64,000 nt of DNA from an uncultured Bacteroidaceae bacterium. GTDB taxonomy: Bacteria > Bacteroidota > Bacteroidia > Bacteroidales > Bacteroidaceae. The position numbers and the translations under genes were made by a program. Each line of letters begins with the position of its first letter. Within the stretch, counting starts at the first letter, position 1. Below, one piece after another: positions 49,952 to 59,576 of this stretch. The stretch spans positions 1 through 64,000 of the forward strand of contig CAJOLW010000010.1 of assembly GCA_905235525.1 (NCBI GenBank), in the 5' to 3' direction. The notes below the pieces were generated by a model. It saw only the letters and a list, made by a program, of their open reading frames with translations, did no database searches and was not told the origin of the DNA.

Positions 49952-52900
49952 TTACTCTGCTGAGTAGTCAATCTTGCTCATGCGCACATAGGTAGCGTAG
50001 CGGTGCTGGGCTGCCTTCTTGGCTGCGTCGAAGAGTTCCTGAGCCTCGTTGGGGCATACCTTCTTGAGGGAGAGGTAACGAACCTCACCGTCGAGGAATG
50101 CTTGGAAGTTATCCCAGTTTGGTGCCTTGGAGTCGAGTTGGAATGGGTTCTTGCCCTCCTCAGCGAGACGTGGGTCGAAACGCCAGAGGTGCCAGTAACC
50201 GCACTCAACAGCCTTGGCCTCTTCTGCCTGTGACTTACCCATGCCGCCCTTGGCCTTGAGACCGTGGTTGATACATGGAGCGTAAGCGATGACGAGTGAT
50301 GGACCTGGATAAGCCTCTGCCTCGCGGAGAGCCTTGAGACACTGTGCGTTGTCGGCACCCATTGCCACCTGAGCCACGTAAACGTAGCCGTAAGTTGACT
50401 GCATGAGACCGAGGTCCTTCTTGGTGATACGCTTACCGCCTGCAGCGAACTGTGCGATGGCACCGATTGGAGTAGCCTTTGAAGACTGACCACCAGTGTT
50501 AGAGTAAACCTCAGTGTCGATAACGAAGATGTTGATGTCCTCGCCTGATGCAAGTGCGTGGTCAAGACCACCGTAACCGATGTCGTAAGAAGCACCGTCA
50601 CCACCGATGATCCACTGTGAACGCTTCACGAGGTAGTGAGAGAGTTCGCTGAGTTGCTTGCAGATGGGGCAACCAGCGTTGCGGCCTGCCTCGATGGCTG
50701 GAGCCAACTTGGCTGCTGCTGCCTTAGAAGCGTCTGCATTGTCCTTGCCGGCAATCCACTCTTCAGCGGCTGCCTTGAACTCAGCAGGAGTGCCTTCCTG
50801 AGCGCAAGCCTCGTTGAGGAGAGCCACGATGCGAGCACGCATCTTCTTGTTGGCGATGGCCATGCCAAGACCGTATTCGCAGAAGTCCTCGAACAGAGAG
50901 TTAGACCATGCAGGACCCTGACCCTTGGCGTTCTTGGTGTATGGGGTAGATGGGATAGAACCTGAGTAGATAGAAGAACAACCTGTAGCGTTAGCCACCA
51001 TCTGACGCTCACCGAAGAGTTGAGAAATCAACTTCACGTAAGGAGTCTCGCCGCAACCAGAGCATGCGCCTGAGAACTCGAAGAGTGGGGTAGCGAACTG
51101 GCTGACACGTGGGTTTGCCTTGTAGTCGATGAGGTCTTGCTTGCTGGCTACGTTCTTCACGCAGTAGTCCCAGTTCTTTGCCTCGCCGAGTTCGCCCTGC
51201 AGCGGAACCATCTTGAGAGCCTGGTTGCCCTTCTTGCCTGGACATACATCCACACAGTTGCCGCAACCGAGACAGTCCATCACGCTTACCTGCATGCGGA
51301 ACTTCATGCCCTTGAGTTGTGCTGGAGCCAGCATGTCGAGTTTTGCTGCATCGATGCCTGCTGCTTCCTTCTCGTCCATAACAAATGGGCGGATGGCAGC
51401 GTGAGGACAAACGAAGGCACACTTGTTACACTGGATACAGTTTTCTGAATCCCAAGTTGGAACGAAGGCAGACACACCACGCTTCTCGTAAGCGGCTGTG
51501 CCCTGCTCCCACATACCGTCCTCGTAACCCTTGTAGGCAGAAACGGGAAGGAGGTCGCCGTTCTGTGCGTTGATAGGACGCACGAGTTTGTTGATGAATT
51601 CTGGGTCGTCGTTAGCCTCCACAGGATCAGCAGGAAGGTTCTTCCATGCTGGGTCAACGTCGAGTTTCTGATACTCGCCACCGCGGTCAACGGCTGCGTA
51701 GTTCATGTTCACGACATCTTCACCCTTCTTGCCGTAAGACTTCACGATAGCCTTCTTCATCTGCTCCACAGCGAGTTCCACTGGAATGACCTCTGTGATG
51801 CGGAAGAATGCAGACTGGAGGATCGTATTGGTGCGGTTGCCCAGACCAATCTCCTGTGCAATCTTGGTTGCATTGATATAGTAAACGGTAATGTTCTTCT
51901 CTGCGAAGTACTTCTTCACGTTGTTTGGCAGGAAGTTCACGAGTTCCTCACCCTCGAAGATGGTGTTGAGCAGGAACTGACCGTTCTGACGAAGACCGCG
52001 GAGCACATCGTACATGCGGAGGTAAGCCTGCACGTGGCATGCCACGAAGTTTGGAGTCTTAATCTGGTAAGTAGAACGGATGGGCGTGTCGCCGAAACGG
52101 AGGTGAGAGCAAGTGAAACCACCTGACTTCTTAGAGTCATAAGAGAAGTAAGCCTGGCAATACTTATTAGTGTTGTCACCGATAATCTTCACAGAGTTCT
52201 TGTTGGCACCTACAGTACCGTCGGCGCCGAGACCGAAGAACTTAGCCTCGAAGATGCCTTCACCACCGAGTGCCATCTCCTCTTCGATAGGAAGTGAACG
52301 GAAAGTAACGTCATCGACAACGCCTACCGTGAAGTGGTTCTTGGGCTCAGGAAGTTCGAGGTTCTTGTAAACGGTGAGAATCATGGTTGGAGTCACGTCG
52401 GCAGAACCGAGGCCGTAACGGCCACCCACGATGAGAGGAGCATTCTCCTGGCCGTAGAAGGCATCCTTCACGTCAAGGTAGAGAGGTTCGCCGTTAGCAC
52501 CTGGCTCCTTTGTGCGGTCGAGCACAGCGATACGCTTCACGCTCTTTGGAACAGCAGCCAGCAGACGCTCTACTGAGAATGGACGATAGAGGTGAACAGA
52601 CACCATACCGTACTTCTTGCCGTTGGCATTAGCGTAGTCGATAGCCTCACGAGCAGCCTCTGTGGCAGAACCCATCAGAATAATAACATCGGTAGCGTCT
52701 TCTGCACCATAATATGTGAATGGCTTGTACTCACGACCTGTAATCTTGGAGATTTCAGCCATGTACTTCTCAACCACAGCAGGAACTTCCTCGTAGAAGG
52801 GGTTGCAAGACTCACGGTGTGCGAAGAATGTCTCAGGATTCTCAGCCATACCCTTAGCCTCAGGATGCTCAGGAGAAAGGGCGCGAGCACGGAACTCAGC

Positions 52901-53506
52901 CACCTTGTCCATGGGCACGAGTGGACGGATGTCTTCCATATCCATCTCCTCAATCTTGTGGTACTCGTGAGAAGTGCGGAAACCGTCGAAGAAATTGATG
53001 AATGGAACGCGAGTCTCCAATGCTGTCAAGTGTGCTACAGCAGAGAGGTCCATTACTTCCTGTACAGAACCTTCGCAAAGCATGGCGAAGCCTGTCTGAC
53101 GGCAAGCCATCACGTCACCGTGGTCACCAAAGATACAGAGTGAGTGGCTGGCAATGGTACGTGCAGATACATGGAACACAGAAGGAAGCAACTCACCTGC
53201 AATCTTGTACATGTTAGGAATCATCAGGAGAAGACCTTGAGATGCCGTGAAGGTGGTAGTGAGCGCACCAGCCTGGAGAGAACCGTGAACAGCACCTGCT
53301 GCACCTGCCTCTGACTGCATTTCCTGTACGAGAACCGTGTCGCCGAAGAGATTCTTGCGACCTGCAACAGCCCATTCATCCACGTGCTCAGCCATTGGAG
53401 ACGACGGAGTGATGGGGTAGATGGCAGCCACCTCTGAGAACATGTATGCAACATGAGCCGCAGCGGTGTTACCATCACAAGTGATAAATTTCTTTTCTTT
53501 ACCCAT
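49952..53506 (-). CDS. nifJ: Pyruvate:ferredoxin (flavodoxin) oxidoreductase
   Basis: The 1,184-residue single-chain enzyme converts pyruvate and CoA to acetyl-CoA and CO2 while reducing ferredoxin. Domains in order are the pyruvate-binding N-terminal domain (AAAHVAYMFSEVAAIYPITPSSPMAEHVDEW), the gamma domain, a 2x[4Fe-4S] domain (CIQCNKCAFVCPH and CLGCGNCVDVCPG near 695-755), and the thiamine-diphosphate domain with GGDGASYDIGYGGLDH near 975, plus extra Cys for a third cluster. It is complete and is central to anaerobic carbon flow. It has a terminator, and no gene is close upstream in the same direction. Confidence 0.97.
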   Translation of the reverse strand: MGKEKKFITCDGNTAAAHVAYMFSEVAAIYPITPSSPMAEHVDEWAVAGRKNLFGDTVLVQEMQSEAGAAGAVHGSLQAGALTTTFTASQGLLLMIPNMYKIAGELLPSVFHVSARTIASHSLCIFGDHGDVMACRQTGFAMLCEGSVQEVMDLSAVAHLTALETRVPFINFFDGFRTSHEYHKIEEMDMEDIRPLVPMDKVAEFRARALSPEHPEAKGMAENPETFFAHRESCNPFYEEVPAVVEKYMAEISKITGREYKPFTYYGAEDATDVIILMGSATEAAREAIDYANANGKKYGMVSVHLYRPFSVERLLAAVPKSVKRIAVLDRTKEPGANGEPLYLDVKDAFYGQENAPLIVGGRYGLGSADVTPTMILTVYKNLELPEPKNHFTVGVVDDVTFRSLPIEEEMALGGEGIFEAKFFGLGADGTVGANKNSVKIIGDNTNKYCQAYFSYDSKKSGGFTCSHLRFGDTPIRSTYQIKTPNFVACHVQAYLRMYDVLRGLRQNGQFLLNTIFEGEELVNFLPNNVKKYFAEKNITVYYINATKIAQEIGLGNRTNTILQSAFFRITEVIPVELAVEQMKKAIVKSYGKKGEDVVNMNYAAVDRGGEYQKLDVDPAWKNLPADPVEANDDPEFINKLVRPINAQNGDLLPVSAYKGYEDGMWEQGTAAYEKRGVSAFVPTWDSENCIQCNKCAFVCPHAAIRPFVMDEKEAAGIDAAKLDMLAPAQLKGMKFRMQVSVMDCLGCGNCVDVCPGKKGNQALKMVPLQGELGEAKNWDYCVKNVASKQDLIDYKANPRVSQFATPLFEFSGACSGCGETPYVKLISQLFGERQMVANATGCSSIYSGSIPSTPYTKNAKGQGPAWSNSLFEDFCEYGLGMAIANKKMRARIVALLNEACAQEGTPAEFKAAAEEWIAGKDNADASKAAAAKLAPAIEAGRNAGCPICKQLSELSHYLVKRSQWIIGGDGASYDIGYGGLDHALASGEDINIFVIDTEVYSNTGGQSSKATPIGAIAQFAAGGKRITKKDLGLMQSTYGYVYVAQVAMGADNAQCLKALREAEAYPGPSLVIAYAPCINHGLKAKGGMGKSQAEEAKAVECGYWHLWRFDPRLAEEGKNPFQLDSKAPNWDNFQAFLDGEVRYLSLKKVCPNEAQELFDAAKKAAQHRYATYVRMSKIDYSAE

Positions 53507-53610
53507 AATTTAGTTAATTATATAATGTATATTGCAATTCATTTGAAGTGCCATAATGTAAGAGAATTACAGCACCTTTGATTAGTGTCTATGAAAGTAA
53601 CAAATCTTGC

Positions 53611-54788
53611 TTAATAGAGGAATCCAAAAAGCCAGAGAGGTATTTGGTTCCCGTCGCCAATATCGCATTGGTTGACAGCGTAGAGTGCTTTTGCCTTGCT
53701 CTTGAGTTTCGTGCTGTGCTCAGCAATCTTGAATTCTACCTGCTCGTCAACGAGGAAGGAACAGAGGTTGCCGTGTTTGTTCACCTTATGATCCTTCCAA
53801 AGCGTGTTGCAGAAGAAGGTTTCCAGTACGTCATGCTCATCAAAGCAACGAGGGTAGAAACTATACATCAGGTTAGAGTTGTGAAGCAGCACACGTGCTG
53901 GCTTCTTGGGGAACTCGTCACCTTTTCCGTAAATCATGTTCACCAGACGTGCTTCTTCCAGATACTTGATGTAATGCATCACCGTGGCACGGCTCATTCC
54001 AAGTTCTTGTGCCGGCTGACATTGGGAACGCTGCTGCCACTTGTGGTGAGCATATAGAAAAGTTGTTTGATTTTTGCCAAATATTTGAGTTCAATCTGCT
54101 TGACCAGCAGAATGTCCACTTCTATCATCATGTTCATGTTCTTCAACAGGTTCTCACTGTAGTTGGCCTTGTCAAGGAAGAATGGATAGAAACCATGATG
54201 GAGATATGCCTGAAAATACTCGCGAGGGTTGACTTTTGCAAATATTTCTGTAGCAATTTGCTTATGGTTGGAAATAATCTTGTCCAGCGTATATGAAGGC
54301 AGTTGTAGTCCTGTGGTGAGGTTCAAGAATTCACGGAAAGAGAAGCCACGAAGATTGTAAGATTTTACGATGCCGTTCAATTCGGGATTTTCTTCTTTCA
54401 GGCGCATAACGGGAGAACCGGTGAACACAATCTTCAGCCCTGGATAGCGTTCGTAGCATTCGCGCAATTGTGCGCTCCAGTCGGGCTGCTTAAACACTTG
54501 GTCAATGAGCAACACCTTGCCCCCCGAATGATAGAACTCGCCAGCAAACTCCGTGATGCCGACATTTTGGACGTAAAAGTTGTTAGTGTTAATGTACAAA
54601 CACGAATGGTCGTACGGTGAAAAATGCTCTTTAGCATACTGCAGCAAGAAGGTTGTTTTACCTACGCCGCGAGCACCTTTGATGCCAATCATTCGGTCTT
54701 TCCAATTGATCTCGTCCATCAGGTCACGACGCACGGGAGCTTTCAGATGCTCTACCAAATAAGCATGTGTACGGAAAAAGGATTCCAT
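53611..54788 (-). pseudogene. AAA ATPase (DUF4143-type) broken by a frameshift
   Basis: Two frames, 54788-53994 and 53997-53611, form one protein of about 392 residues. The first has Walker A GARGVGKTT near residue 39 and the SFREFLNL segment of the AAA_14/DUF4143 family; the second has the winged helix MSRATVMHYIKYLEEARLV and the family end IPLWLFGFLY. Near 54012 the frame slips between SVPNVS and the AQELGMSR sequence, so 1 or 4 nt are missing. The Walker B reads LLIDQV, with Gln where Glu is expected, a second sign of decay. The normal role of such ATPases is unclear. A GAATGTCA direct repeat around a CATTCGCGAATG palindrome (54804-54824) lies in its promoter region. Confidence 0.88.
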
Positions 54789-54803
54789 AATTTTTTGTTT
54801 TTA

Positions 54804-54824
54804 GAATGTCATTCGCGAATGTCA
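54804..54824. promoter_or_regulatory. Operator-like palindrome upstream of the ATPase
   Basis: CATTCGCGAATG (54810-54821) is a perfect 12-bp palindrome; GAATGTCA stands at 54804-54811 and again at 54817-54824. It is 16-36 nt before the ATPase ATG. The 220-bp gap to comF holds no other feature I can support. Confidence 0.5.
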
Positions 54825-55008
54825 CTTTGAGCACAATAAAGCCTTTGTGACGAAATTTTGTGCAAAAGTACAACATTTTTCCTTAAAATGCAAACTTGAC
54901 TTTGCAAAATTTGGTTTTTCTTTGAAAATAATTCTCGGAAGTGACTTTTTGTTCCCGAAAGGGTCAACTAAAAGGAATGTTTGTGGGCTGAAAGGAGCAA
55001 AAATGATG

Positions 55009-55731
55009 TTAGGGTACATCTTGAAGGGTAGGGATGGCTGTATGAGCGGCAATAGCGAGAGTGAGGACAGATATTTTCACATTGGGAACTTTGGCAAGTT
55101 CTTGAGCACAAGAGGCGAGCGTGGAACCCGTGGTGACCACATCGTCAATGAGTAGAATGTGCTTGCCTGCAATCCGTTCGGGGTGCTGCAGCAGGAAAAT
55201 TCCTTCCACATTTTCTTTACGTTCAAGTCCCTTCTTGCGAGCCTGAGAAGGATTGTTCTTCACTCTTTTCATCACATTTTTCAAGATGGGAATGTTTGTC
55301 CTTTTGCTGATGCCTCGAGCAATGTAATGGCTTTGATTATAGTGGCGCTTCAGTTGTCGTCTCCAATGCAATGGAACAGGAATGATGGCATCAACAGTGT
55401 CGAAAAAGGATGTGTCAGTTTTTAATTCCTCAGCATAAAATTGAGCCATGTGGGTGCCAATTTCTGGATGTCCCCAATACTTGATGTGATAGATAATACG
55501 GCGTGTCCGTTCTCCATCGTGATGAAACATTGCCACCGCACTTTTTATAGGGAATAGGCCCCAGAATTGTTTCTCTAACGGACTGTGCTCCAACTTGTGG
55601 TATTCGGTATACGGGATGTGCATCAGGCAAGAAGTACATATATACCGTTCTTCTTGAGAAAGCCTGTTTCCACACATTAAGCATCTACGTGGCATCAAGA
55701 TATCCGTGATGTCGTTAAATATCTTCATCAT
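55009..55731 (-). CDS. comF: ComF-family amidophosphoribosyltransferase-like protein
   Basis: The 240-residue protein has an N-terminal zinc ribbon with Cys 17, 20, 32 and 35 (CLMCG and ICTSC). A phosphoribosyltransferase domain carries the PRPP loop ILLIDDVVTTGSTLASC near residue 200. ComF proteins take part in DNA uptake in naturally competent bacteria and bind PRPP; a direct role in competence is not shown for this group. It is a single gene, with a terminator between it and oadB. Confidence 0.9.
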   Translation of the reverse strand: MMKIFNDITDILMPRRCLMCGNRLSQEERYICTSCLMHIPYTEYHKLEHSPLEKQFWGLFPIKSAVAMFHHDGERTRRIIYHIKYWGHPEIGTHMAQFYAEELKTDTSFFDTVDAIIPVPLHWRRQLKRHYNQSHYIARGISKRTNIPILKNVMKRVKNNPSQARKKGLERKENVEGIFLLQHPERIAGKHILLIDDVVTTGSTLASCAQELAKVPNVKISVLTLAIAAHTAIPTLQDVP

Positions 55732-55787
55732 CCTACAATTTTCACAAAAGAAATATTCAACTTTGTTTTCTTGTTAGTGGTTGCAAC

Positions 55788-55831
55788 AAAAAAGAGAGAA
55801 AGTTTCATTGGTGGAACTTTCTCTCTTTTTT
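55788..55831. terminator. Terminator after oadB
   Basis: A 19-nt arm (55788-55806) pairs with 55813-55831 with one G-T pair; the A-run and T-run make it work in both directions. It lies between comF and the end of the oad operon. Confidence 0.92.
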
Positions 55832-55851
55832 ATGATAATGTATATCGTCTT

Positions 55852-57114
55852 TTACAGGTTCATGCCTTGCAGGAAAGAGATGAGCACACCTGCAGCCACG
55901 GCAGAACCAATCACACCAGACACGTTGGACGACATGCAGTAGTTGAGCACATGGTTCTTGGGGTCGTACTTGGTGGAAATCTCGTTGCAGACACGAGACG
56001 CCATTGGTACGGCAGAAAGACCTGTCGCACCAATCAGCGGGTTGATCTTCTTCTTGCTGAAAAGGTTTGTCACCTTCACCATGCAGATGCCGGAAGCGAT
56101 TGAAAGACCGAAGGCAAAGAAACCACCTACCACGATGCCAATGGTTGTCCAGTTGAGGAATGCCTGAACGGTCATGGTTGCACCTACGCAGAGGCCAAGG
56201 AACACGGTTGCAGTGTTCATGATGGAGTTGCTGATGGTGTCGAACAGACGGCTGGTGTCAGAACCAATCTCCTTCAAGAGGTTACCGAACATCAACATAC
56301 CGATGAGGCTGACTGCTGATGGAACGAGCAGTGCTACGATAGTGGTCACAGCGATGGGGAAGATAATCTTGATGACCTTCTCATTCTTGATTTTCTGACC
56401 AGAAGGGAAGAGTTTGTCCTGCTCCTTCATGTTTATCTTCAGTTCCTTCTCCGAGCAGAGCATCTTCACCACGAGTGGGATGATGACTGGCACGAGCGCC
56501 ATGTAGGAATATGCTGCAATAGCGATTGGAGCCAGAAGATGTGGAGCCAACTTGATGGTCGTGAAGATAGCCGTAGGGCCGTCAGCACCACCGATGATAC
56601 CGAGTGAAGCAGCCTCCTTGATGTTGAACTGTCCAGATGCCACAGCGATGATGAGCACAGCGAAGATACCCATCTGTGCAGCAGCACCGAAGATGGAGAG
56701 GCGCAAGTTGCGGAGCATAGGACCGAAGTCGGTCAGCGCACCCACACCCATGAAAATCACTGGTGGCAGGAAACCTGTCTTGATAAGCATATAGTAGAGG
56801 AAGTTCATCAAGCCGAGGTCGTGAGCAATCTGGGGAAGCGACATCTCCCAGATGTTTTCAGCCAGCACCTTGCCTTCCGCATTGACGATGCGACCCGCCT
56901 CATCTGCCTGATATACGCCCATGTCGCCACCGGGGAAGTTGGCGATGAGCACACCGAAGGCGATGGGGATGAGCAGCAGCGGCTCGAAGTGCTTGACGAT
57001 GCCGAGGTACAGGAGCACGAAGGCGAGCAAGTACATGACAAGATAAGTACCATTGGCGGCGATGATGTCGCTGAACGCCGTCATCTGGTATATGTTATTG
57101 AGTATTTCTTCCAT
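55852..57114 (-). CDS. oadB: Sodium-pumping decarboxylase beta subunit
   Basis: The 420-residue inner-membrane subunit has about nine hydrophobic segments and carries out decarboxylation of carboxybiotin coupled to Na+ export. The conserved GIIGGADGPTAIFTTIKLAP block near residue 185 and the end CMSSNVSGVIGSAVAAGVLISFL are typical of OadB/GcdB/MmdB. It follows oadA by 5 bp. The substrate class (oxaloacetate, methylmalonyl-CoA or glutaconyl-CoA) depends on the alpha subunit. Confidence 0.94.
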   Translation of the reverse strand: MEEILNNIYQMTAFSDIIAANGTYLVMYLLAFVLLYLGIVKHFEPLLLIPIAFGVLIANFPGGDMGVYQADEAGRIVNAEGKVLAENIWEMSLPQIAHDLGLMNFLYYMLIKTGFLPPVIFMGVGALTDFGPMLRNLRLSIFGAAAQMGIFAVLIIAVASGQFNIKEAASLGIIGGADGPTAIFTTIKLAPHLLAPIAIAAYSYMALVPVIIPLVVKMLCSEKELKINMKEQDKLFPSGQKIKNEKVIKIIFPIAVTTIVALLVPSAVSLIGMLMFGNLLKEIGSDTSRLFDTISNSIMNTATVFLGLCVGATMTVQAFLNWTTIGIVVGGFFAFGLSIASGICMVKVTNLFSKKKINPLIGATGLSAVPMASRVCNEISTKYDPKNHVLNYCMSSNVSGVIGSAVAAGVLISFLQGMNL

Positions 57115-57119
57115 AATTG

Positions 57120-58961
57120 TTATGCCATTTTCATGATTGGGTCATCTTCTTCTACTGAGTCGCCTGAGTTGACGAGGATGGCTGTGATAGTACCAGCCTT
57201 GTCGGCGCGGATGGCGTTGAAGGTCTTCATTGCCTCGATGTAGCCGAGGGTGTCGCCAGCCTGAACGGCATCACCTACCTTCTTAGGAGTCTCAGAGTTG
57301 TCCTTCACGAGGTAGAACTTACCCTCCAGTGGAGCGAGGATGTCCTCACCTTCACCAGCAGGAGCGGCAGCAGGTGCAGCACCAGCGGCTGGAGCAGCAG
57401 GAGCGGCATCGCCGTATGCGATTTCCACCTTGTAGTTCACACCGTTCACCTGAACAGTCACGCTCTTAGGACCTTCGGCACCTGTAGCAGGTGCGTTCTT
57501 GGCAGCCTTACGCTTGGCCAAGTCAGCCTCGAAGTCAGCCTTTGCCTTACCACTCTTGTAAGCGCGGTACTGCTCTGGGTGCATGGCGAGTTCGAAGAGT
57601 TCTTCGTCGTCCTCACCGAGTTCCCAGCCGTTCTGCTTCATTTCCTCGCGGAACTCATCGAGTTTGTCGGGGAAGTATGACTGTGGATCTTGTGTCTCAA
57701 ACTCACGACCCTGTTCTTTCGCCATCTCAATGAGTTCAGGCGCAACAGGACCAGGCAGTTGGCCTGCCTTGCCGAGAATCATGTCCCAGATGGTGTCGGC
57801 AATCATGCTCCAACGAGCCTTGCCCTTTTCCATCTGCATCACGTTCATCAAGGCGAGGTTCTTCACATACTGAGAGAATGGAGTTACCAAGCAAGGATAA
57901 CCCACCTTTGGCCAAACGTATGCCACCTCGTCGAAGAGTTTGATGAGCAGGTCGTCAGTTGTCAGTTCAGGCTGACCATTCTTCACCTTCCACTTGTTGA
58001 GCGACTTGAGGTTGTCTTCCAAGTCGGTCATCAGAGAACCCATCATACCGCCGGGCAGACCGGGCTTCACGAGCAGAGAGTTGTTGATGTGGTTGAGGTC
58101 GGGGATATAGTAGCCGAGGAAGTCGTCACACATCTCCTGAATCATGGTGCGCACTTCCATGTAGGCAGCCATGTTGATTTCCTTTACCTTGAAGCCGGCA
58201 TCCTTCAACATCTCCTGTACGGCGATGATGTCAGCGTGACCTGTACCCCAAGAGAGAGGAGACATACCCGTATCCACGTAGTCACAACCTGCATTGCAGA
58301 CCTCAAGGATGGAAGCCATGTTGAAGCCGGGACCAGCGTGAGAGTGATACTGGATGACGATGTCCTTCTTCAGGTTCTTGATGCCCTCCACAATCTTGCC
58401 GAGCGATACAGGACGACCGATACCTGCCATGTCCTTCAGACAGATTTCGTCAGCACCTGCCTCAATGAACTGCTTGGCGAGGTTCACGTAGTATTCTACA
58501 GTGTGGATAGGGGAGTAGGTGATGCAGAGAGAAGCCTGTGCAATCATGCCAGCCTCTTTTGCATACTGAATAGAAGGTATTACGTTGCGTGGGTCGTTCA
58601 GACCACAGAAAATACGAGTGATGTCAGTGCCCTGAGCCTTCTTCACCTTGTAGAAGAGTTTGCGCACATCCTTTGGCACGGGGCTCATGCGCAGACCGTT
58701 CAGTGCGCGGTCGAGCATGTGAGTCTGGATGCCAGCCTCATGGAAAGGCTTTGTCCAAGCGCGGACAGACTTGTTGGGGTTTTCTCCGTAGAGAAGGTTC
58801 ACCTGCTCAAAGCCACCACCGTTGGTTTCAACACGGTCGAAACATCCCATCTTGATGATAGCAGGAGCCACTTTAACGAGCTGGTCAACACGAGGCTGAT
58901 ACTTGCCAGCACTCTGCCACATATCGCGGAAGACCAGTGAGAACTTTACTTCTTTTGCCAT
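57120..58961 (-). CDS. oadA: Decarboxylase carboxyltransferase subunit with biotin domain
   Basis: The 613-residue protein starts with an HMGL-like carboxyltransferase domain (FRDMWQSAGK; YHSHAGPGFNMAS; DTGMSPLSWGTGHAD). A conserved carboxylase domain follows, then an Ala/Pro linker (about residues 510-540), then a biotinyl domain with EAMKTF, where Lys 579 is the biotin site. This is the OadA layout, and in this subunit the carboxyl group moves from oxaloacetate or pyruvate to biotin. The alpha subunit differs from the textbook LRDAHQS start, so the exact acid used is not certain. It lies in the operon oadG, oadA, oadB. Confidence 0.9.
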   Translation of the reverse strand: MAKEVKFSLVFRDMWQSAGKYQPRVDQLVKVAPAIIKMGCFDRVETNGGGFEQVNLLYGENPNKSVRAWTKPFHEAGIQTHMLDRALNGLRMSPVPKDVRKLFYKVKKAQGTDITRIFCGLNDPRNVIPSIQYAKEAGMIAQASLCITYSPIHTVEYYVNLAKQFIEAGADEICLKDMAGIGRPVSLGKIVEGIKNLKKDIVIQYHSHAGPGFNMASILEVCNAGCDYVDTGMSPLSWGTGHADIIAVQEMLKDAGFKVKEINMAAYMEVRTMIQEMCDDFLGYYIPDLNHINNSLLVKPGLPGGMMGSLMTDLEDNLKSLNKWKVKNGQPELTTDDLLIKLFDEVAYVWPKVGYPCLVTPFSQYVKNLALMNVMQMEKGKARWSMIADTIWDMILGKAGQLPGPVAPELIEMAKEQGREFETQDPQSYFPDKLDEFREEMKQNGWELGEDDEELFELAMHPEQYRAYKSGKAKADFEADLAKRKAAKNAPATGAEGPKSVTVQVNGVNYKVEIAYGDAAPAAPAAGAAPAAAPAGEGEDILAPLEGKFYLVKDNSETPKKVGDAVQAGDTLGYIEAMKTFNAIRADKAGTITAILVNSGDSVEEDDPIMKMA

Positions 58962-58993
58962 ATCTTTTTATCCTTATTATTTGCTTCAACTTT

Positions 58994-59269
58994 TTAATTC
59001 TTCAATTTTTCAATTTTAGTCACATGACCTTTGCCACCTGTTATTTGATTGATAGTGGCATCAATAATAGCCTTCGTGTTGGCATCGATTGCCTCGATCG
59101 CCTTTGCGGCAGGTGCCACCTTCTTGGCTACAGTTTCTTCGGGTGCCCATTTGTTGACAGCCCAGATGAGCAACTTGCCGAGATAAATCACAATGAGCAA
59201 CACAAGGAACACTGTGACCATACCGACAACGAGGAGCTGCAAGGCTCCATAAATGTCATTTGTAATCAT
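58994..59269 (-). CDS. oadG: OadG-family decarboxylase gamma subunit
   Basis: The 91-residue protein has one N-terminal membrane segment (LLVVGMVTVFLVLLIVIYLGKLLIWAV), the OadG hallmark, and an Ala/Lys-rich cytoplasmic tail that would hold the alpha and beta subunits together. It is the first gene of the operon, 32 bp before oadA, with a TATATTTG box 43 nt before its start. Confidence 0.9.
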   Translation of the reverse strand: MITNDIYGALQLLVVGMVTVFLVLLIVIYLGKLLIWAVNKWAPEETVAKKVAPAAKAIEAIDANTKAIIDATINQITGGKGHVTKIEKLKN

Positions 59270-59311
59270 ATAATGTCTGTTTTATTTAATCTTTCTACGT
59301 TAAAAACGGTG

Positions 59312-59319
59312 CAAATATA
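59312..59319 (-). promoter_or_regulatory. -7 box (TATATTTG) of the oad operon
   Basis: TATATTTG on the minus strand, about 43 nt before the oadG ATG. The 307-bp gap to the next gene holds this box, a divergent promoter and A-rich sequence only. Confidence 0.7.
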
Positions 59320-59492
59320 CGAATAAATCCTCACATAGGCATTATTATGTAAGGACTTTTTTCTTAACTGACCAAACATTTGCAAAATTTTTTGAAAAGT
59401 TGTCTGAACTCGAAATGTAAATGATGTAAGAAATAAAAAAGCCTCGATGAAAAGAAAAAGGGAATCATGCAAGACAAAAAAGAAAAGAAGAA

Positions 59493-59523
59493 TTTGTTAT
59501 ATGCCAAAGTTTCTGTATATTTG
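59493..59523 (+). promoter_or_regulatory. Promoter of the DUF1810-ADP-ribosylglycohydrolase gene
   Basis: TTTG at 59493-59496, 19 nt, and TATATTTG at 59516-59523. The start codon follows 53 nt later. Confidence 0.78.
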
Positions 59524-59576
59524 TGGCATCTTTTAGAATCATGGGATTGAATGCCTAATATGAAAAGCCATAAAGT

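Noticed and set aside
54822-55052. 76-codon minus-strand frame upstream of the ATPase
   Set aside because: It lies in AT-rich promoter sequence, has low-complexity Lys/Phe/Pro content, and matches nothing I recognise.
57690-58940. Plus-strand frame of 416 codons opposite oadA
   Set aside because: Antisense shadow of a strongly conserved gene with biased codon use; composition is not protein-like.
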